Of a DNA stretch of 64,000 nucleotides, positions 58,913 to 64,000 are shown piece by piece (position 1 is the stretch's first letter; the number at the start of each line of letters is the position of its first letter). The notes under the pieces were generated by a model. That model made no database searches. It had not been told where the DNA came from and worked only from the letters and a program-made list of their open reading frames with translations. The DNA comes from Archilochus colubris (lineage: Eukaryota; Chordata; Aves; Apodiformes; Trochilidae): positions 29,130,826 through 29,194,825 of the forward strand of contig CM041115.1 of assembly GCA_023079485.1 (NCBI GenBank), in the 5' to 3' direction. The position numbers were made by a program, and so were the translations under genes.

Positions 58913-61900
58913 ATCCCAGCCTCGGACACCAACAATTGATAGCCTCTTGACGTTGCAGATATAATGAGGAGCAGCTGAGACTACTGAAAGCAAGATTGAG
59001 TCATGTGACATTGATTTGCCATTATACAAATTACTTCAAATCAAAAGCCCAGTGAAATACTCTTCTGAGTGGATATACAACTCTTCAATATTTTTATTGT
59101 GAGTCTGCTTTATGATGACAAGTTCTAACCACAAAAATCTGCTAAGGGATAATAACTTTATTTCTACAGGCCTGACACAGGGATGGACAATTCATTTGGG
59201 TTTAATAAGTAAAATAATAATTTTCCTCAGATTTTCTTTTTGACAGAGGCACATGTTACAGCTAGGTAGGAAATTATTGTGCACCACTGCTTTTGTGCAC
59301 ATCTGGACCCATCACTAACTTCTCAAGTAAAATGCTAGTGTGGGTTAAGATTCTGCAATTACTGAAGTTCAGTTAGTATGAAATAATGTGTTAAGCAAGT
59401 CTCAATAATACATATTTTTTGTTACAACTTTGAATTTTTTTCAGTTATGTAAACATAAATATAACTAATTTTTTTCCTGTTTTGAATATTCTATGCAGTT
59501 ATTGCTCTTGCTATATCTAAAAAAGAGAAGCACTGATATATTCTGTGAAGAACCTTGGATGTCTTGCATTATAGAGACTCTTCTCTCACTCTTCATTTTA
59601 GTAGTCAGAATAAAGGTTATTGAGGTAAGATTCTTTAAAGTTTTTTTAATATAGGTTTTACTATTGCCATTCAAATCAATATCTCCTTTTAAGCGCTGTG
59701 CTTTAAAAAGATGGCCAGTCAAAAAACATGTTTACATTTTTATGATGATTGTACAAAGATGGTAGTTTGTATTCTTTACTATATGCTTAAGAACAGAAAA
59801 ATATATGAATGCAAAATAGAATATGCAGTATTTTCCTCTCTTTTTTCTCTTCAAACTGATTTAACTTGTTTGCACCTTACAATTAGTTCTTATATCAGTA
59901 TCTTGCTCCCAGAACATACATTTATCTGAAAACAGAAACAGAAGAGAATTAAAAAAATAATATATGTAGAAAGAATAGAAAAAAGATGAATCCAGAATCA
60001 GTTTAGCTTCATGTTTAGATTAGACCTAACTGTAGTATGAAAATAACTTACTAAGGAAACCTGAATTCAGAACAGGAAGAAAAAGTGAATGCAGCTTTTT
60101 TTTCCCAATTATTTCCTTGCTGTGATGATTCTTTTTTCCTTTTTTTTTTTTCCCCACTCCTTTTCTTTTCTTTATAATACCAGTCAACTTACTCTAGAAT
60201 ATCAAGTATAAATTTTTCTGTCACACTAAAGCAATCTCAAAAATTAAGAAGTGCTAGAATTAAAATTGTTGGAGCATTTGTTTTCTATCAAATTTTTCAA
60301 ATCTCTTGATTTAGTCAGATTTGCACGTACATCAAATTTTTTTTTTCTAATATCTTCTAGTTCACATAATTTCTGACATGAGATATTATAAACCGCACAG
60401 GAATGGAGGATTTCAGTATTCAGTTTAACCTCAGTTTGTTAATCAACATTTTGCATTACAACTATTTAAAGTATTTTGTAAACAAATAAGATTTTTACTA
60501 CAATTTAGGGTTTGGGTTGTTCAGGTTTTTTGACACATTCTGTAGTAATGCACGGGAATTGGTTATCTCACTGTACTTAAATTACAGCTTTCTTTCCGAT
60601 ACTTTTACTGTTTATTTTCAGGTTTTATAATGGTAAAATCTTTATTTTTTTTTTTTTCAGACAAGAAGTGAGATAAGACTACAGCAAACATAGTCTGGAA
60701 AAGCAGCTTACTACCAGCATGTTACAGAAAGAGATGAGCTTGGAAATTTGAAATAATTAAGCAAATATGACATCTTTTCTGAAAGAATAAATTGTCTGTT
60801 CTAATACCTTTCTGTCTTGGGCTTCTTCTGGTCCAGGAAGCCTAAATCTTAATGGAAATAGGTTATAAGCATACCTCTCAATAATTTTCTGGGAAAGAAT
60901 TTTAAATGGAATAAAGCACAATGGCTGTTTTTTATGAAGAAGAATTGAATGTTCAGCTGGTTCACTACAGCAAGATCAGGTAGCCCTATCTGGAAGCATG
61001 GATTTCAGGTGTGGATTTTGCAGGATAAAACAGAAAGGGGAGATTTCAAAATGTTATTGTCAGTGAAGGAGTTTTTAGTTGCACTAAGATTTACTGCTAG
61101 GTTGAGTTCCAAGGGTCAGCATGTTGGGCAATGGATAGCTAAAAATATGGGCTTGAAACTAACCTAATTTTAGTAACTAAACTAATTTTCATTCTTACAG
61201 ATTTTTTGATGAATACATTTGCATTTACTCTCTACTGAAAAAGATTTTATCCCTTCACATTTCTAAATGCTTCCAGCTGGTTTTATATCAATATGTTTTT
61301 CTTGGAAACCAGTTCTGAATCTAGGTTGTGCTTTGTTTAGATCCACCAGGATCAAAACTGTAAATTGTTGGTGAGCTTTTTGTAGCCCTGATGTCAGAGA
61401 GAGAAAAAAAAGCTATACTCCTGAGAAATAGACATATCAAAAGTAAAGAAAGAAATTCTAGACTTTTGTAGAACTAACAAAGTTGTTCCACAAAAGTAAA
61501 TTAAGAAGTATGCTAGGGTTTGTCATATCAGACTTAATGAGATGAAAGGCAGTTTCCTTGTGTTTATTGTGTAAGTTATGGAAGTCATAGATCTGTAACT
61601 ACTGAAATCACCCATGTGTTTAGAATGAAAATCATTAGCAATCTTTGAAATCACAAATGACAGGGATGTAGCTAGAAGCTTAAGTACAGGACAACTGATA
61701 ACTCATTTTTAGCAGAGAGTCTATTACACTACGAGTCACAAAATGACCTTTGTTCATTTTCCTGCCAGTAAATGTCTTCCACTGATAGTACTTCTCAGTA
61801 TTCTTTACAAGTATTCTTGTATATATACTCAGTATTCTATACTTCTCAGTGTACAAGTAGAAAGAACTAAAAATAGATGTAATGTGAATAACTGCATATT

Positions 61901-64000
61901 GATTAAATCTATTTAATATAGTCTCTATTTAAATCTCATTTAATAGAAATTAAAAAAAAAATGCATCTGTGTGCATAAACTCAGAAAGCACTGATTTTAA
62001 AATCAGCATCATCGATGGCCTTGACAGCTTCCAAGAGATGAAAGGAAAACCTACTATTCATTTAAGAAGTATTAAAAGTTTTAAGTGCAAAGCTGAAAAC
62101 AAGAAAAATTACTCCTAAAACATGAAAAAATGAAATATTAAAATGTGAAACAGTAGTGAGACACCTGTGTAGAAATCTTTCTATGAAATAAGTTTAAAAA
62201 TTTTTAGTGTGTCACCTATTCATTTTAGCAAAATAAACTCATCAAAACAAGTTTTACAAAAGTCATTCCATTTGGGATTTCTTTTCACAGTATATAAAAT
62301 GAAGAAGCTACTCCAGTTTAGCTTCAATATCTTTGCAATATCTAAAAGGAAATAATAGATATCCAAGAGTAGCTTTCTTCAGCATGAAATTTGTTAATGA
62401 ACACTAAATATAAGGGCCAAGACTAGGGTTCTTTTGGAGGTATTATTATTATAATCTAACATATGGCTACAAATCTTGAAACCTGCTGAAGTCATAAAAA
62501 GTTTTCTAAATATCTTGATACTAAGTGACACAGGAAAACCTCAAGTAGGAAATTAAACAGATTTATAACAAGTGCCAGTAATGATCAGTAATTTCCTGCC
62601 TACAAAGTTGCTCTAAAAAGATTTCTTAAATTGTGTTTAAAATTAATGCAGAGCACCTGCTTTAACAGATGTGTTATAGGGCAGCAGCTGCAGAGACATG
62701 AAGAAAAAGAAAAAAAAAATTCAATAAATAGCAAATCCCTCTTGAAGAATAACTAGGCAGTAAGGTGGAAGGAGTCACATAATCCAGAGGTCTTGTCAAC
62801 AAGCATCCAATTATACTGAATAAATGGTTAGAAAATTTATAGATAAATTCTTAAATTTTCTCCCTGATATTAACCCCTTTCTTATGAGGAAACTTACTGA
62901 AAATTCACATAGTGAAAAACGTTAGCGTGTCTTCCATTTCTATTTTCTATTGATAGTTACTGTAAGCCTCTAAGAAAAATAAGTAGCAATTCATCTTCTG
63001 AGTAATACTATACTCAGTGACAGCACAGCTCACACTTTTATATAACTTTGCTATCTAAGAAATATCATATTTTTGCACTTTAGGAAATAACCATTTAAAA
63101 TTTCTCATTGAATTAATAAGGATTCTTTTTCATAGCATTATTTAAAGGCTTAAATCACAATATACAAATACGCCTCATATGCAGGAAATTGCAGAATATT
63201 TTGCACAGGAAAAAAGAAAAGATTCTGCAGTAAACTTTTTTTAGCTATATAATATTGGATTATGTGCACCTCTTATATTTCACATATTAAAGAACACAAT
63301 TTTTTATTCCTGTGGAAAAAATTGTCCTTCACTGTCACAGAATAAAAGCCCTGTTATGATTTTAGTTGATCTTTTAGTTGATTTTTAAACACATTTCTGA
63401 TTTTCAGATGCAGAGTCTAAACAATTAGATGGCATTACTTCCTACTCTTACATCTCATCTATGACTTTACATTCCAACTTTGTGGTGCAATGAGTTTTTC
63501 TGACAACCTAAAATAACAGTACTTTATTTCTGTGTTTGTCAATAAATACTGAACCGTAGGGACCTGCAGTATCATAGGCTTCAAGGCTTACTTTTACTTC
63601 TTTTGATTTCTTGTGATAATTTCATGTGATTGTGAGTGTTCTCATCACTCATGCCAAAATTTCCAGTCTTCCTACATGGTGAAATGTAAACAGGATGCTC
63701 TGAACTGTTCTGGGCTAAGTAAGCAGATGTCAATGTAAACATGGTACTGATAAAGCAGGGGATGGTGGGGGAAAAAAAAAAAAAAAAAAAAAAAAGAGAT
63801 CTTCCTTTTTCACCAGTCCTGAATGACAGTAATGAATATAATTTTCCTGTAAGCTGCAATAGAGGAAAGGCTTGAATTCTGTTCCTGTTAAAGAACTGGG
63901 TTTTAATTTACTTATTTACAAATGGAATGATAGCTTAGTTTAAAATGGAAAAAAAAATCTACAGTTCTTTACATAGGACAATAATATTGGAACTTGATTT
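58913..64000. other. Unique AT-rich DNA; no gene seen
   Basis: No coding gene or repeat family recognised. Several pyrimidine runs (about 60,090-60,170 and 60,640-60,660) and the A24 run at 63772-63795 are the only clear structures. Confidence 0.55.
63772..63795. repeat. A24 homopolymer
   Basis: Twenty-four A residues after GGTGGGGG. No retrotransposon body recognised upstream. Confidence 0.95.

Noticed and set aside
1..64000. tRNA, rRNA, snRNA or microRNA genes
   Set aside because: No tRNA-like A and B boxes with cloverleaf or other RNA gene signature was recognised by eye. A structured-RNA search (Rfam covariance models) was not possible.

Overview
The window looks like bird nuclear DNA. 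It is AT-rich, has long introns and almost no long reading frames, and is strewn with CR1-type LINE fragments that are 5'-truncated and end in the ATTCTATG/ATTCTGTG-like 3' repeats typical of avian CR1. It also carries a decayed retroviral pol of the avian ERV-L kind. Nothing bacterial is present: no operons, tRNA, rRNA or CRISPR. The species cannot be told from sequence alone.

One host gene is supported, on the + strand in the first 12 kb: the last four coding exons of a contactin-associated protein (Caspr family), best matched by recall to CNTNAP4. The exons are 273-360, 7035-7253, 7592-7663 and 11865-12055. They splice in consistent phase (88+219+72+191 = 570 nt, 190 codons including the stop). 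They encode the end of the last laminin-G domain, an extracellular linker, the single transmembrane helix and a short cytoplasmic tail ending in KEYF. The rest of the gene lies upstream of the window. The introns hold several CR1 fragments.

From about 12.1 kb to the end I see no host coding gene. This is intergenic DNA made of unique AT-rich sequence, simple repeats and transposon remains. The densest part is 20.9-25.3 kb, a pile of CR1 copies in both orientations. It includes one comparatively young copy at 24481-25315 whose truncated ORF2 is still open for 248 codons. A second long CR1 (37.7-40.4 kb, + strand) keeps a 184-codon open stretch of its ORF1 esterase-like region and recognisable endonuclease motifs, but lacks the reverse transcriptase core. 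Smaller CR1 copies lie at 30.1, 32.2, 34.1, 45.9, 46.1 and 48.6 kb.

At about 55.99-58.86 kb is the pol region of an ERV-L-like endogenous retrovirus, broken by stops and frameshifts. Its reverse transcriptase catalytic residues are replaced, while the integrase D,D-35-E triad is still visible across a frameshift. A short TGTCCTGG start typical of avian ERV-L LTRs follows at 58883. No gag, env or full LTR was recognised.

I did not find a convincing undescribed biological system. The findings are modest: repeat architecture, uneven decay of the ERV and CR1 reading frames, one possible conserved non-coding element, and two splice-like candidate exons.
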